Below, piece by piece: positions 1 through 8,648 of a stretch of DNA of 39,972 bases. The position numbers and the translations under genes were made by a program. Source of the stretch: Sulfurospirillum sp. (GTDB taxonomy: Bacteria; Campylobacterota; Campylobacteria; Campylobacterales; Sulfurospirillaceae); the NCBI GenBank assembly GCA_018058685.1, contig JAGOZL010000006.1, positions 1 to 39,972 on the forward strand. The letters are read 5' to 3'. The notes under the pieces were generated by a model. It searched no databases. It was not told where the DNA came from and saw only the letters and a program-made list of their open reading frames with translations. Position 1 is the first letter of the stretch. Each line of letters starts with the position of its first letter.

Positions 1-570
1 ACCGACCAACGTTAAGCTACCAGAGTTTATATTGATTGTTCCATTGAAGTTAAAATCTTTTGCATAAATGGTTACATTGCCGTTAATGTTTAGAGTGCCA
101 CCGCTATTGAGCGTGAAATCACCTGCGTTACCACTATTGTTTTTCAAGTTTAGATAGATGTCATTATTTAAATTCAATATCCCACTTATGGTTGCACTTT
201 GACGTGTGCGGTTCACTGCAATTATTTGATTTTGATTTGAATTAATTGATAAAGAACTATTATTTCCACTTGTTGGAGACGTGGGCAATGTCATTGTGGA
301 AGCAGGATCTGTTTTGATACAGGTTGCTGTCCCCCCTTGACATATCGTGGTTGAACCTGAAATACCACCAACGGCTAGGAGATTCGAATTGTTTTCTGTG
401 TTATAAAGTTTAGCACCACTATTTGCAGAGAGATTACCACTGGTTGTTCCTGCAGCATTACTAAAAACAGCTGAACATACGGGTGCTGCATAGAGAGAAG
501 CGTAAAATAAGGTTAGTATGCACACATATGAAAAAATGTGCTTTTGAAAGATAGGCAATACTCTTTGCAT
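1..570 (-). CDS. Exported surface/adhesin-like protein, 5' part only (runs off left edge)
   Basis: Reading frame open from about 570 to base 1 with no stop, so the C-terminal part lies outside the window. The N-terminus (MQRVLPIFQKHIFSYVCILT...) has a charged start, a hydrophobic core and a likely cleavage site after ...YASLYAA, a Sec signal peptide. The mature part is rich in Asn, Ser, Gly and Thr with a cysteine pair around 'TTICQGGTATC' and runs of alternating short beta-strand-like segments (ISGILNLNNDIYLNL, LNINGNVTIYA). That composition suits a large secreted beta-helix adhesin or an MSHA pilus MshQ-like protein; I cannot choose between them. The start is uncertain: ATG at 570 has AAAAGG ten bases upstream, while an in-frame ATG at 591 lacks a nearby Shine-Dalgarno sequence. 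It lies downstream of fliW on the same strand. Confidence 0.6.
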   Translation of the reverse strand, partial: MQRVLPIFQKHIFSYVCILTLFYASLYAAPVCSAVFSNAAGTTSGNLSANSGAKLYNTENNSNLLAVGGISGSTTICQGGTATCIKTDPASTMTLPTSPTSGNNSSLSINSNQNQIIAVNRTRQSATISGILNLNNDIYLNLKNNSGNAGDFTLNSGGTLNINGNVTIYAKDFNFNGTININSGSLTLVG

Positions 571-639
571 CACAATTTTACCTTTTGCCATGTTTGAAAG
601 AATGTGACCTAATTTCTCCAAAAGAGCCTAGGTTGTGGC

Positions 640-671
640 AAGATAAAGTAGAGGTTACTCTACTTTATCTT
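640..671 (-). terminator. Perfect 14-bp hairpin spanning the fliW stop codon
   Basis: AAGATAAAGTAGAG at 640-653 and its exact reverse complement at 658-671 flank a 4-base loop. The TAA stop of fliW (655-657) sits in the loop. The stem is AT-rich and no clear T-tract follows on the minus strand, so it may be a terminator, an mRNA 3'-end stabiliser or an attenuator before the downstream surface protein. Confidence 0.5.
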
Positions 672-1050
672 TGTTTAAAAACTTAGCAACACATTCCATT
701 AAGCCAAAATCAGGGTATTGGTTCGCGTCTAAAACGACTTGAGCGACGCTTCCGTTATCGACATTAAACACAAGGGGTGCAATGAAGTTAATCGTTGATG
801 TCTCAATAGGTGTTGCGATAATCATAATATTGAGTACTAACACATTGGTATCTTCTTTAATATCAAGGAGTGTTTTAAAATATTCTGGTATTTCAAAATC
901 ATACTCGCGAATCATAAAAGGGTTGATGAGTGTAAAAGTAGTTTCATCCGATTTTGAAATAAGTTTGAGAAAAAATTCATCAATTTTCTCTAGTTCGACA
1001 CCTTTGATGGTTTCAAATCCGGGTATTTGTGCTTTTACCGTAAAAATCAT
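655..1050 (-). CDS. fliW: Flagellar assembly factor FliW
   Basis: 131 residues, the usual size for FliW (about 130). FliW binds flagellin in the cytoplasm and also antagonises the translational repressor CsrA, coupling flagellin synthesis to assembly. The sequence shows the family pattern: an early 'IPGFETIKGVELEKID', a central 'TLINPFMIREYDFEIP' and 'VLNIMIIATP...TINFIAPLVFNVDNG' followed by the C-terminal 'QVVLDANQYPDF'. The open frame continues upstream to 1446, but the ATG at 1050 is preceded by AAGGA with good spacing and matches the family N-terminus (MIFTVKAQIPGF). It is divergent from bamD across 170 bases; the same fliW-bamD-lon neighbourhood is known in Campylobacter. A TACAAT-like -10 on the minus strand lies at 1085-1090. 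Confidence 0.95.
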   Translation of the reverse strand: MIFTVKAQIPGFETIKGVELEKIDEFFLKLISKSDETTFTLINPFMIREYDFEIPEYFKTLLDIKEDTNVLVLNIMIIATPIETSTINFIAPLVFNVDNGSVAQVVLDANQYPDFGLMECVAKFLNKDKVE

Positions 1051-1220
1051 AGCATTCCTTTTCGTTAAGATATCAGTTTTAACTATTGTATCATTTTGTA
1101 TGTAAAATAAGGCAATAGTGTACAGTGAAATCGACAAAATTTTAAAAAAATCGACTTTTATTTTAAGATAACAAAAAAGAAGATACAATGATGCACTTTT
1201 AACTAAAAAGGATAAAATGT
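1051..1220. promoter_or_regulatory. Divergent fliW / bamD promoter region
   Basis: 170-base AT-rich gap. Candidate -10 boxes are ATTGTA at 1085-1090 (reads TACAAT toward fliW) and TACAAT at 1184-1189 toward bamD. The octamer AAATCGAC occurs at 1128-1135 and again at 1148-1155, a 20-base period, which could be a tandem binding site. Nothing else was recognised here. Confidence 0.4.
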
Positions 1221-1865
1221 ATGAAATTAATCCATGTCGTACTTGTGACTTCGCTTGTAGCTTTAATGAGTGGTTGTGCAACAAAAACAAAGGAAGTTTA
1301 TAATAAACCAGCATCGCATTGGTATGATGAAATTTCAAGAGAAATAAAAAACCAAGACTTAGAAAAAGCAGATTCGTTTTACACTTCATTGGCCAGTGAA
1401 CACGTGGAGTCTCCTTTATTGCCAGAAGCGATGATGATGCTTGCAAATGCGCACATGCAAGATGAAGAATATTTACTGGCTAATTTTTATTTAGATGAGT
1501 ATTTAAAACGTTATGGAAGCAAAGAAAATGCAGACCATGTACGCTACTTAAAACTCAAAGCCAATTATGATGCGTTTCCAAATCCAAATCGCAACCAACA
1601 ACTTCTTTTAGACACGATTGCGCAAACGAAAGAGTTTATTGCACGCTATCCAAATTCAAAGTATAAACCTTTAGCGCAAACCATGCTTTCAAGACTTGAA
1701 TTAGGAGAATATTTTTTAGATAAAAACATCAAAGACCTCTATGAGCGCACCGATAAAGCAGAAGCTGCTAAAAAATATGATGAAAAGCTTAAAAACTCTT
1801 CATTTAACCAAACAGAAATGGTTGAGCCACATATTCCTTGGTATCGTTCTTTATTTGAAAAGTAG
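1221..1865 (+). CDS. bamD: Outer membrane assembly lipoprotein BamD (ComL/YfiO)
   Basis: 214 residues. BamD is the essential lipoprotein of the BAM complex that inserts beta-barrel proteins into the outer membrane. The N-terminus is a lipoprotein signal, MKLIHVVLVTSLVALMSGC, with the lipobox cysteine at residue 19. The mature part is a series of TPR-like helical repeats ('DQDLEKADSFYTSLASEH'-type start, 'PEAMMMLANAHMQDEEYLLANFYLDEYLKRYG', 'FIARYPNSKYKPLAQTMLSRLE'), as in ComL/BamD proteins. The ATG has AAGGA eight bases upstream. It precedes lon as in Campylobacter. Confidence 0.92.
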   Translation: MKLIHVVLVTSLVALMSGCATKTKEVYNKPASHWYDEISREIKNQDLEKADSFYTSLASEHVESPLLPEAMMMLANAHMQDEEYLLANFYLDEYLKRYGSKENADHVRYLKLKANYDAFPNPNRNQQLLLDTIAQTKEFIARYPNSKYKPLAQTMLSRLELGEYFLDKNIKDLYERTDKAEAAKKYDEKLKNSSFNQTEMVEPHIPWYRSLFEK

Positions 1866-1917
1866 AAACAAACTCTAAACTTTTTATTTACTTCTTTACT
1901 ATACAATCTCACATACT

Positions 1918-1940
1918 TTAGGAGGCTTTTGCCCTCCTAA
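1918..1940 (+). terminator. Hairpin between bamD and lon
   Basis: TTAGGAGG (1918-1925) and CCTCCTAA (1933-1940) form a perfect 8-bp stem with a 7-base loop. The following sequence is only moderately T-rich (ACTTTTATTA). It is most simply the bamD terminator. A TACAAT at 1902-1907 could instead place it in the lon leader. Confidence 0.6.
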
Positions 1941-1947
1941 ACTTTTA

Positions 1948-1957
1948 TTACATGTAA
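1948..1957. repeat. TTACATGTAA palindrome, lon leader
   Basis: Perfect 10-base copy of the iterated palindrome, 27 bases before the lon ATG and just after the hairpin at 1918-1940. Confidence 0.9.
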
Positions 1958-1984
1958 AAACATAGACAACGGAGAAAACAGGTG

Positions 1985-4408
1985 ATGAAACTTAGTGATT
2001 ATAATGCCTTTCCGGCAGATTTACCTATTATTGTGGAAGATAATCTTTTTTTGTATCCCTTTATGATCTCACCACTTTTTTTAAGTGATGAAGAAAATAT
2101 TCGTGCCGCGACAGACTCTTTAGAGCATAATTCATTAGTGTTGGTGTGTACAGCTAAAAGCGGTATGGAGCACGGACGCGATTTTTCGTCTATTTATAAT
2201 GCAGGCGTCATTGGCTCGATTATGCGTAAAGTTGATTTGCCTGATGGGCGGGTGAAGATACTTTTTCAAGGGATGCAAAAAGGGAAAATTATCAAAGAAC
2301 TTTCTCGTGTTCCGCTGCGAGCAACCGTAGATGTGATTCACACGCAACAAGCAGAGGCTATGAAAGTTGATGCGATGATGGCAATACTGCGTGAGAAAAT
2401 CACAACCCTCTCTACACTTGGCAATCAATTCCCTCCTGATTTGATTAAAACCATTGAAGAAAACCATGATATTCATCGTATTTGTGATTTGATAGCCAGT
2501 AGTATGAAATTGAAAAAAGAGCAGGCTTATAAACTTTTTATTGAAGAAAACGACGAAGCAAGGCTTTTGGGATTGATTGATTATGTGATTGAAGAGATTG
2601 AAGCAAGTCGTCTTAAAAAAGAGATTAAGACAAAAGTACATTCTCAAATCGAAAAAGTCAATAAAGAGTATTTTTTAAAAGAGCAACTCAAGCAGATTCA
2701 AAAAGAGCTTGGAACCGATAACCAAAGAGAAGAAGAGATTGAAGAGTATCGTAAAAAGCTAGAAGCTAAAAAAGAGCATATGGACGAAGATGCGTACAAA
2801 GAGATTAAAAAGCAAATCGATAAGCTTTCTCGTATGCATCCTGATTCTGCTGATGCCAATTTAATTCAGAGCTATTTGGATTGGGTGATTGAAATCCCTT
2901 TTGGAAAGCTCTCTAAAAAAGCTTTGGATGTTTTAGAAGTAAAATCGCAACTCGATAAAGACCATTATTCACTTGAAAAGCCAAAAGAGCGCATTGAAGA
3001 GTTTTTTGCCGTACGTGAGCTCCTCTCAAAACGAGGTATCGCTGATAAATCAGCCAATGGGGCAATTTTATGTTTTGCAGGCCCTCCAGGTGTGGGTAAA
3101 ACCTCTTTGGCAAACTCCATCGCAAAAGCCTTAAAACGCAAACTGGTACGCATTGCTTTGGGTGGTTTGGAAGATGTGAATGAATTACGAGGGCATAGAC
3201 GCACTTATATTGGCGCAATGCCAGGGCGTATTGTTCAAGGAATTATTGAAGCTGGTGAGATGAATCCTGTAGTGGTTTTGGATGAAATCGATAAAGTTGC
3301 ACGAAGTTTTAGAGGGGATCCAACCGCCGTTCTTTTGGAAGTGCTTGATCCTGAGCAAAATAACAAATTTAGAGATTATTACCTCAATTTCAATATTGAC
3401 TTGAGCAAGGTGATTTTTATTGCAACCGCGAATGAAGTAGGCTCTATCCCAGCTCCCCTTCGCGATAGAATGGAGTTTATCTTTGTGAGTTCTTATACAC
3501 CACAAGAAAAGTATGAAATTGCCAAAAAATATTTAATTCCTCAAGAACTCAAAAAACATGGGCTTAAAAACAGTGAAATTGCTATCTCTAAGCCAACCTT
3601 ACAATTGGTTATCGCTAATTATACGCGAGAATCAGGGGTGCGAAATCTAAGACGTCGTATTGCAGATATTTTGCGAAAAGTAGCTAAACAGCTTTTAATG
3701 AACCCAAGCTTAGATAAAGTCACCATTAACCAACATAATCTCAAAGAGTTTTTACCTAAAACAGTTTTTGAAATTGATGAGGTTGATAAAGAAAGCTCTG
3801 TAGGCATCGTCAATGGTCTTGCTTGGACAAGCGTGGGTGGAGATGTGCTAAAAGTAGAAGCCATTCGCATTCAAGGAAAAGGTGGGATCCAAATCACGGG
3901 ATCACTTGGGGATGTCATGAAAGAATCAGCCAAAATTGCGTTAAGTGTGGTTAAAGTCTTGATTGACACTAAAAAGATAGATGTTCCACTTTCTATTATT
4001 CCAAGCGTTTCAGGTGAAAAAGATGAAAGCACTAAAGCGATTGAGCCTAGTGATGTGTACCGAAGGTATGATTTGCACATTCACGTACCAGAAGGGGCAA
4101 CGCCTAAAGATGGACCAAGTGCGGGTATAACCATGGCAACAGCCATAGCATCTATTCTTTCAGATAAAAAAGTCAAAAGCGATGTGGCTATGACAGGAGA
4201 GTTGACACTTACAGGAAAAGTCTTACCGATTGGTGGGCTTAAAGAGAAGTTGATTGCGGCATATAAAGCCAAAATTAAAACGGCACTGATTCCAAAGAAA
4301 AATTATGAAAAAGATTTAGATGAAATTCCTGATGAAGTGAAAGAGAAGATGACGATTATTCCTGTATCTCGTGTGGAAGAAGTCTTGGCGTATGCGTTAG
4401 AAAAATAA
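1985..4408 (+). CDS. lon: ATP-dependent Lon protease
   Basis: 807 residues. Cytoplasmic AAA+ serine protease that degrades misfolded and regulatory proteins. In order it has the N-terminal substrate domain (about 10-195), a long charged coiled-coil linker (about 200-285), the AAA+ module with Walker A GPPGVGKT (366-373) and Walker B VVLDEID, and the C-terminal protease domain with the Ser-Lys dyad: S712 in GPSAG and K755 in GGLKEK. All catalytic residues are present. A polar insertion before the GPSAG segment ('[15 protein letters not shown]') resembles other Campylobacterota Lon proteins. GGAG at 1971-1974 can serve either the GTG at 1982 or the ATG at 1985; the latter gives the family-like start [10 protein letters not shown]. 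It is convergent with rpsR across a large palindromic hairpin. Confidence 0.97.
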   Translation: MKLSDYNAFPADLPIIVEDNLFLYPFMISPLFLSDEENIRAATDSLEHNSLVLVCTAKSGMEHGRDFSSIYNAGVIGSIMRKVDLPDGRVKILFQGMQKGKIIKELSRVPLRATVDVIHTQQAEAMKVDAMMAILREKITTLSTLGNQFPPDLIKTIEENHDIHRICDLIASSMKLKKEQAYKLFIEENDEARLLGLIDYVIEEIEASRLKKEIKTKVHSQIEKVNKEYFLKEQLKQIQKELGTDNQREEEIEEYRKKLEAKKEHMDEDAYKEIKKQIDKLSRMHPDSADANLIQSYLDWVIEIPFGKLSKKALDVLEVKSQLDKDHYSLEKPKERIEEFFAVRELLSKRGIADKSANGAILCFAGPPGVGKTSLANSIAKALKRKLVRIALGGLEDVNELRGHRRTYIGAMPGRIVQGIIEAGEMNPVVVLDEIDKVARSFRGDPTAVLLEVLDPEQNNKFRDYYLNFNIDLSKVIFIATANEVGSIPAPLRDRMEFIFVSSYTPQEKYEIAKKYLIPQELKKHGLKNSEIAISKPTLQLVIANYTRESGVRNLRRRIADILRKVAKQLLMNPSLDKVTINQHNLKEFLPKTVFEIDEVDKESSVGIVNGLAWTSVGGDVLKVEAIRIQGKGGIQITGSLGDVMKESAKIALSVVKVLIDTKKIDVPLSIIPSVSGEKDESTKAIEPSDVYRRYDLHIHVPEGATPKDGPSAGITMATAIASILSDKKVKSDVAMTGELTLTGKVLPIGGLKEKLIAAYKAKIKTALIPKKNYEKDLDEIPDEVKEKMTIIPVSRVEEVLAYALEK

Positions 4409-4413
4409 GAGAG

Positions 4414-4447
4414 TGTAAAGATTCGATGATATCATCGAATCTTTACA
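4414..4447. terminator. 34-bp perfect palindrome between convergent lon and rpsR
   Basis: Bases 4414-4430 are the exact reverse complement of 4431-4447: TGTAAAG at 4414-4420 pairs with CTTTACA at 4441-4447, and the core ATTCGATGAT/ATCATCGAAT meets in the middle. It lies between the lon stop and the rpsR stop, so it probably works as a bidirectional terminator. Its right arm is the first half of the CTTTACATGTAAAG repeat at 4441-4454. Confidence 0.75.
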
Positions 4448-4454
4448 TGTAAAG
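4441..4454. repeat. CTTTACATGTAAAG, perfect 14-base copy of the iterated palindrome
   Basis: One of two copies in the window that match the full 14-base consensus. It overlaps the right arm of the lon/rpsR terminator palindrome. Confidence 0.92.
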
Positions 4455-4455
4455 G

Positions 4456-4722
4456 CTATTGTTGTAATTGTTCGAAAGGAACAGCCACTACTTTTTTTGT
4501 ATCGATAACAAATGGAATAATCGCAGTCGCACGCGCGCGTTTGATTGCTAGTTCTACCATTTCTTGGTGTCTTTTACAGTTACCTGTTAAACGACGTGGC
4601 ATAATTTTGTAACGCTCAGAAAGTGAGTGTCTCAAAATCTTTGCATCTTTATAATCAACATATTCTACTTTTGCTTCACAGTATTTGCAGTATTTACGTG
4701 CAAACTTTCTTTTCTCTGCCAT
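4456..4722 (-). CDS. rpsR: 30S ribosomal protein S18
   Basis: 88 residues. Small-subunit protein that binds next to S6 on the platform. The sequence has the S18 core '[49 protein letters not shown]'. It keeps a possible zinc site: C12 and C15 near the N-terminus with C49 and H52 in 'GNCKRH', the metal-binding form of S18. It is last in the rpsF-ssb-rpsR operon, 17 bases after ssb, a conserved arrangement. Confidence 0.98.
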   Translation of the reverse strand: MAEKRKFARKYCKYCEAKVEYVDYKDAKILRHSLSERYKIMPRRLTGNCKRHQEMVELAIKRARATAIIPFVIDTKKVVAVPFEQLQQ

Positions 4723-4739
4723 GTTTTATCCTTTAGTTA

Positions 4740-5228
4740 CTAAAACGGTATTTCATCATCGTTAATATCGATGTCTGGAATGCTATGACCACTGTGTTCA
4801 GGTGTCGATGCTTTTGGATAGCTTGCAGGTTTTGCTGAAGGGGTATAACCCACATTCGGTGTACTTTCACCAAAATTATCTCCCGCTTCACTTTCGTGAC
4901 CTCCGCGCGAATCAATCATTTGCAATGTCTCCACGGTAATGGAGTGTTTACTGCGCTTAACACCTTGTTGATCTGTCCATTGGTCAAGCTTTAAACGACC
5001 TTCCACAAGGACTTTTTTCCCACGGCTTAAGTACTGATTTGCAATCTCTGCTGTACGTCCAAAAAAGGTAATATCGATAAAACATACCTCTTCGCCCTGA
5101 CTCCCATCGGTTTTTTTAAAACGTCTATTGGTTGCAAGGCCTGTTGTACATACTGCTCCTCCACTAGGAAGGTAGCGAAGTTCACAATCACGCGTTAAGT
5201 TACCAAGCATTACGACTCTGTTAAACAT
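4740..5228 (-). CDS. ssb: Single-stranded DNA-binding protein
   Basis: 162 residues. It coats single-stranded DNA in replication, repair and recombination. An OB-fold occupies about 1-110 ('MFNRVVMLGNLTRDCELRYLPSGGAVCTTGLATNRRF' at the start, 'CFIDITFFGRTAEIANQYLSRGKKVLVEGRL'). A flexible linker with Ser, Pro and Gly follows, ending in the acidic tail DIDINDDEIPF that recruits partner proteins. Two ATGs are adjacent (5231 and 5228); the second is better spaced from the AAGGAG and gives the usual family start. It sits between rpsF and rpsR. Confidence 0.97.
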   Translation of the reverse strand: MFNRVVMLGNLTRDCELRYLPSGGAVCTTGLATNRRFKKTDGSQGEEVCFIDITFFGRTAEIANQYLSRGKKVLVEGRLKLDQWTDQQGVKRSKHSITVETLQMIDSRGGHESEAGDNFGESTPNVGYTPSAKPASYPKASTPEHSGHSIPDIDINDDEIPF

Positions 5229-5241
5229 CATGGCTCCTTAA

Positions 5242-5649
5242 TTAGGCTTCAGTTGTAACGGGTTGCTCTTCAACAATCTCTTTAGCTTCAACAACAGCAG
5301 CAGGTGCTTCACTTTTTTTAGTGAGTTTTTCAACTTGCTTGTTCCAGAATCTAAGTTCTTTTTGATTTTCAAATTTTACAGTCATAAAGCGAATGAATTC
5401 TTCAGTAATTCTGATGATACGCTCAACTTCTGCAATAGCAGCTGTAGGGGCAGTGAAGTAGAATACTACGTATGTGCCACGTTCAAATTTATCAATTTGA
5501 TACGCTAATTTTCGTGTACCCATTTCAAGTTTTGCAGTAATAACCGCACCGTTTTTTTCTAAAATTTCTTTTAGAAATGTTTGTTTTGCTTGTAGTTCTT
5601 CTACTGTAAGCGTAGGCTTAAGTACAACAAGCAACTCATAATGTCGCAT
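5242..5649 (-). CDS. rpsF: 30S ribosomal protein S6
   Basis: 135 residues, starting [20 protein letters not shown], with '[51 protein letters not shown]', the ferredoxin-like fold of S6. The C-terminal 30-odd residues are a charged, Ala/Val/Glu-rich tail that is not part of the fold. The start has AAAGGAG seven bases upstream. It is first in the rpsF-ssb-rpsR operon. A 7-bp hairpin at 5673-5689 lies in its leader; S6:S18 leader autoregulation is known in other phyla, but I cannot identify the diagnostic S6:S18 motif here. Confidence 0.97.
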   Translation of the reverse strand: MRHYELLVVLKPTLTVEELQAKQTFLKEILEKNGAVITAKLEMGTRKLAYQIDKFERGTYVVFYFTAPTAAIAEVERIIRITEEFIRFMTVKFENQKELRFWNKQVEKLTKKSEAPAAVVEAKEIVEEQPVTTEA

Positions 5650-5672
5650 CGTTTCTCCTTTTGGATTTCACC

Positions 5673-5689
5673 CAAAGAGCATCTCTTTG
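5673..5689 (-). promoter_or_regulatory. Hairpin in the rpsF leader
   Basis: CAAAGAG (5673-5679) and CTCTTTG (5683-5689) form a perfect 7-bp stem with a 3-base loop, between holA and rpsF. On the minus strand TAAAAT (5716-5721) or TATAGT (5721-5726) could be the rpsF -10, which would place the hairpin in the rpsF 5' leader. It could also mark the end of holA transcripts. Confidence 0.35.
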
Positions 5690-5721
5690 AGTAAGGATTT
5701 TTTAAAAAGCTTGAGATTTTA

Positions 5722-6708
5722 CTATAAATAACTTTGAAGTTTTATTAAGCTTGAAAGTAGGAGTGCATTTTTTTCAACACCACTGACTTTTTTTAGTTTG
5801 TATTCGGTAATGGCTAAAAGCTCAAAAAGCTTGTGGTAAGTGGCTAAATCGATTTTGATGGATTGGTGTGAGCGTTGTTGTGCGATGGGTGTGGGCAAAG
5901 CATATCCTAAGATAGCCTTAGCATCAAAGGAACCGTGCATTTTGATGTAGGCGTGAAATAAAAAAAGTTGTGAAAGATGGGATTGTGTTGCATTGAGGAT
6001 ACGCATCTCTTCCACACCTCCTCCTTCAATGATACGCTCGTAGAGTTCACTGAGGTCTTTTTTCTCAAAAAGTTTTGTCATAAAGTGCTCCATCGAAACA
6101 CTTCCAAGCCCATAAACAAGTCTGTCGATATCGTTAATGGTAATCTCTTTTTCCAGTAAAGAGAGTTTTTCAAATTCGTTAGCACACAAGGACAAATCTT
6201 CCATATGCACAGCATAGAGGTGTTGTAAAACATAACGATCAATACTAAGCCCTTGTTGATGTGCTTGTTGTGAAAGTATGTTCAAGGCTTCATTCATATC
6301 GGCTTTAAAAAGACGTACAAAAAGAGCATGGGGAGATTTTTCAAAGAGTTTTGTAAGACTTAGCGCTTTTTTATCTTCTCCAAAAAATTGATAGATGAGA
6401 TAGCTGGACTCATTTTTACCACACAACTCTATCAAGGTTTCAGCCTCTTTGGTAGGCAAAGGCTTTTCTGTTTTAATAATAAGAATGTTTCTATCGCCAA
6501 ATAATGAAGACTGAGAGATAAAGTTTTTTGCTGTGCTAAAGGTGTATTCATCAAAGTAAAGGGTAAGCTTTTCTTCGCTATTGGCTTTCAATAAAAGGAG
6601 CAATTCATTGGCTAAAAAATTATTTTGATACTCACACGCCCCATAAAAAAAAGAGGCTTTGGGAATTTTCTTCGCTTTTAAAAGATTTTCAAACTCTCGT
6701 TTATACAT
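5722..6708 (-). CDS. holA: DNA polymerase III, delta subunit
   Basis: 328 residues. The delta subunit of the clamp loader opens the beta sliding clamp. Features include the start 'MYKREFENLLKAKKIPKASFFYGACEYQNNFLANELL', an AAA+-like fold without functional Walker motifs, 'SSLFGDRNILIIKTEKPL', and the helical C-terminal collar domain ('MEHFMTKLFEKKDLSELYERIIEGGGVEEMRILNATQSHLSQLFLFHAYI'). This matches HolA proteins of Campylobacterota, which are short and divergent. The ATG overlaps the rnr stop by one base (TAATG), so translation is probably coupled. Conservation of this family is low, hence the small doubt. Confidence 0.85.
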   Translation of the reverse strand: MYKREFENLLKAKKIPKASFFYGACEYQNNFLANELLLLLKANSEEKLTLYFDEYTFSTAKNFISQSSLFGDRNILIIKTEKPLPTKEAETLIELCGKNESSYLIYQFFGEDKKALSLTKLFEKSPHALFVRLFKADMNEALNILSQQAHQQGLSIDRYVLQHLYAVHMEDLSLCANEFEKLSLLEKEITINDIDRLVYGLGSVSMEHFMTKLFEKKDLSELYERIIEGGGVEEMRILNATQSHLSQLFLFHAYIKMHGSFDAKAILGYALPTPIAQQRSHQSIKIDLATYHKLFELLAITEYKLKKVSGVEKNALLLSSLIKLQSYL

Positions 6709-8648
6709 TAAAAATACCTCGCGACTCGTGCATAAATCTTTGTCGTTGCGATGTTACTTTCAACGATTTTTAGCTCAACGCGTTGAAGGAGCGAAACATC
6801 TTTGTCTAAAAGAAAAATACGGGCACCTTTCATCTCATCTTCTAATTTTGCAATAGGATTTTGCTCAGTCTCAACCACAATGGCTTTAAAATTTTCGCCT
6901 ACATGTAACGCCATAAAGCGGGCAAATTTTCGATCCATATAGTCCCATGCCACTTTGTCGCTTTCTCGCTCCAATGTACTAATTTTTTCACATAAAGCAT
7001 CAATATCTTTGAGTAAAAAAGCGAGTTTTTTCTCATCTTTTGCTATCTTCGCTTTTAAAAGACGGTGCAGTAACAAATCACTGTAACGACGAATCGGTGA
7101 AGTAAAGTGTGTGTATGAGTCAAATCCTAAACCAAAATGCCCTTTGTTTTCAGGCTCATAAATGGCTTTTTTCTGGCTTTTAATAATGAGCTTATCCACT
7201 TCATCGCGTAAGTTTAAATCATCGGCTTGTTTTTGAATCGCTTGTATCATGCGTGGTAAATCAGAGCTAAGTTTCACCCGAATACCAATTAGTGCTAAAT
7301 CATTTAAAAGTGTTTCCATGCGCTCTAGTGATGGACTTTCGTGCGTTCTAAAAATACCAAAGCCTAGTTTGTTGGCCGCTGCTTTATTGGCTAAAAGCAT
7401 ACAATCTTCAATCAGACCGTGCGATGGCGTCTCAGACTCTATGGTCGTTGCTTGTAAATTTTGTTTTTCATCTAAGCGCATACGTACTTCAGATGAGCGA
7501 AAGGAAAAAGAGTCTTCAAGGCGCATATCACGAAGTTTTTGTGTTAAGGTGTGCAGGGGTAAGAGAGATGCTAAGATGGTTTTATCCACATCGTCTGCTT
7601 CTTGGGTATGCCCTTCTAAGAAAAGATCAATTTTTTCATAAGTATAGCGCCTGTGAGAGTGAATGATACTTTCAAAAAGCTCTTCTTTGAGAGGTTTACA
7701 TGTAAAAGGATCTAGTGTGATTTTAAAGGTATACGCAAGTCTATCTACATTGGGTTTTAAAGAGCAGATATTTTCACTTAAAGCACGTGGTAACATGGGA
7801 ATAGCTTTGTGCGGAAAATAGATAGAAAAACCTCGATCAATCGCTTCTTTATCGATAGGTCCCATCTCAAAAACATACGCACTCACGTCAGCAATGGCAA
7901 CATAAAGTGTGTGGTTTGCGACATCATAATAGATAGCATCGTCAAAATCTTTAGCATCCACAGGATCAATCGTACAAAAAGGTAGATGGGTTAAATCTAC
8001 ACGCTCTGGATAGAGGGATTTATCAACGCTGTCTCCATGACTTTTCGCTTCTGCTTCTGCTTTGGCAGAAAAAAACTCTTCTTTATCAAAAAGTGCTAAA
8101 GAAATCTTTTCATCCACTGTAGGATCGCTCAAAACACCTAAAACTTCTTCAATAGCACTACTTAGATTGTCAATTTTTAAAACAGAGCCAAGGGGAAGTT
8201 GCTTGAGTGATTTTTGTGAAGCGGGCATTTCCAAAATGGATTCATTCTTAATATTAGCCCCGACCACCTTGCCTTTATGCATTTTAGTGTAAACGATACT
8301 TTTAGCAAATGCTCGGCTTGCGATGTAGACAACAACGGCTTTAGCACGTCCACCTCGTTTATTTGGGGTGCGTTTAGCCACAACCAAATCACCTCGCATC
8401 GCACCTTTTAGCCCTGAAGCTTCGATGATGATATCTTTAGAACGTGTTGGCAAAAGGGAGGTTAAAAAGCCTGTCCCATTCATCGCAACATCGATTTTAC
8501 CTACAACATGCGATGAATCTAAGATAAAAAACCCTTTTTGCGAGGAGAGTGCTTTAAGTGCTATGAGTGCATTAAAATGAGGGAGGAAAAGAGGAGGGAC
8601 ACTCTCTTGTGTCACTCCATCTAAAAGGCTAAGGAGAAAATTTTTCAC
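6708..8648 (-). CDS. rnr: Ribonuclease R / RNase II family exoribonuclease
   Basis: 646 residues, the size of the short RNase R of Campylobacter rather than the longer enterobacterial enzyme. It is a 3'-to-5' exoribonuclease. Cold-shock-like domains precede the RNB catalytic domain. The metal-binding aspartates are visible in 'CTIDPVDAKDFDDAI' (D228, D234, D236, D237), followed by 'YVAIADVSAYV', 'FPHKAIPMLPRALSENICSLKPNVDRLA' and the C-terminal 'GHFGLGFDSYTHFTSPIRRYSDLLLHRLL'. The S1-like C-terminus is short and weakly conserved. Start is GTG, overlapping the HDOD stop by four bases (GTGA). It carries a perfect iterated palindrome at 7696-7705 and a variant at 6899-6908. Confidence 0.93.
   Translation of the reverse strand: MKNFLLSLLDGVTQESVPPLFLPHFNALIALKALSSQKGFFILDSSHVVGKIDVAMNGTGFLTSLLPTRSKDIIIEASGLKGAMRGDLVVAKRTPNKRGGRAKAVVVYIASRAFAKSIVYTKMHKGKVVGANIKNESILEMPASQKSLKQLPLGSVLKIDNLSSAIEEVLGVLSDPTVDEKISLALFDKEEFFSAKAEAEAKSHGDSVDKSLYPERVDLTHLPFCTIDPVDAKDFDDAIYYDVANHTLYVAIADVSAYVFEMGPIDKEAIDRGFSIYFPHKAIPMLPRALSENICSLKPNVDRLAYTFKITLDPFTCKPLKEELFESIIHSHRRYTYEKIDLFLEGHTQEADDVDKTILASLLPLHTLTQKLRDMRLEDSFSFRSSEVRMRLDEKQNLQATTIESETPSHGLIEDCMLLANKAAANKLGFGIFRTHESPSLERMETLLNDLALIGIRVKLSSDLPRMIQAIQKQADDLNLRDEVDKLIIKSQKKAIYEPENKGHFGLGFDSYTHFTSPIRRYSDLLLHRLLKAKIAKDEKKLAFLLKDIDALCEKISTLERESDKVAWDYMDRKFARFMALHVGENFKAIVVETEQNPIAKLEDEMKGARIFLLDKDVSLLQRVELKIVESNIATTKIYARVARYF
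6899..6908. repeat. CTACATGTAA, one-base variant of the iterated palindrome in rnr
   Basis: Reads Leu-His-Val in the rnr frame ('ALHVGENF'). Confidence 0.6.
7696..7705. repeat. TTACATGTAA palindrome in rnr
   Basis: Flanks extend it to TTTACATGTAAA (7695-7706). It encodes Phe-Thr-Cys-Lys in rnr. Confidence 0.9.

Noticed and set aside
655-1446. 263-codon version of fliW
   Set aside because: The N-terminal half overlaps bamD and the promoter region and is not FliW-like; the start at 1050 has a good ribosome site and family-like sequence.
2135-2647. Open frame of 170 codons antisense to lon
   Set aside because: Lies wholly within lon, which has all its catalytic motifs; the antisense translation shows no recognisable domain and no ribosome site.
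7249-7641. Antisense open frame inside rnr
   Set aside because: Shadow of a conserved coding sequence with low-complexity Ser/Arg composition and no upstream signal.
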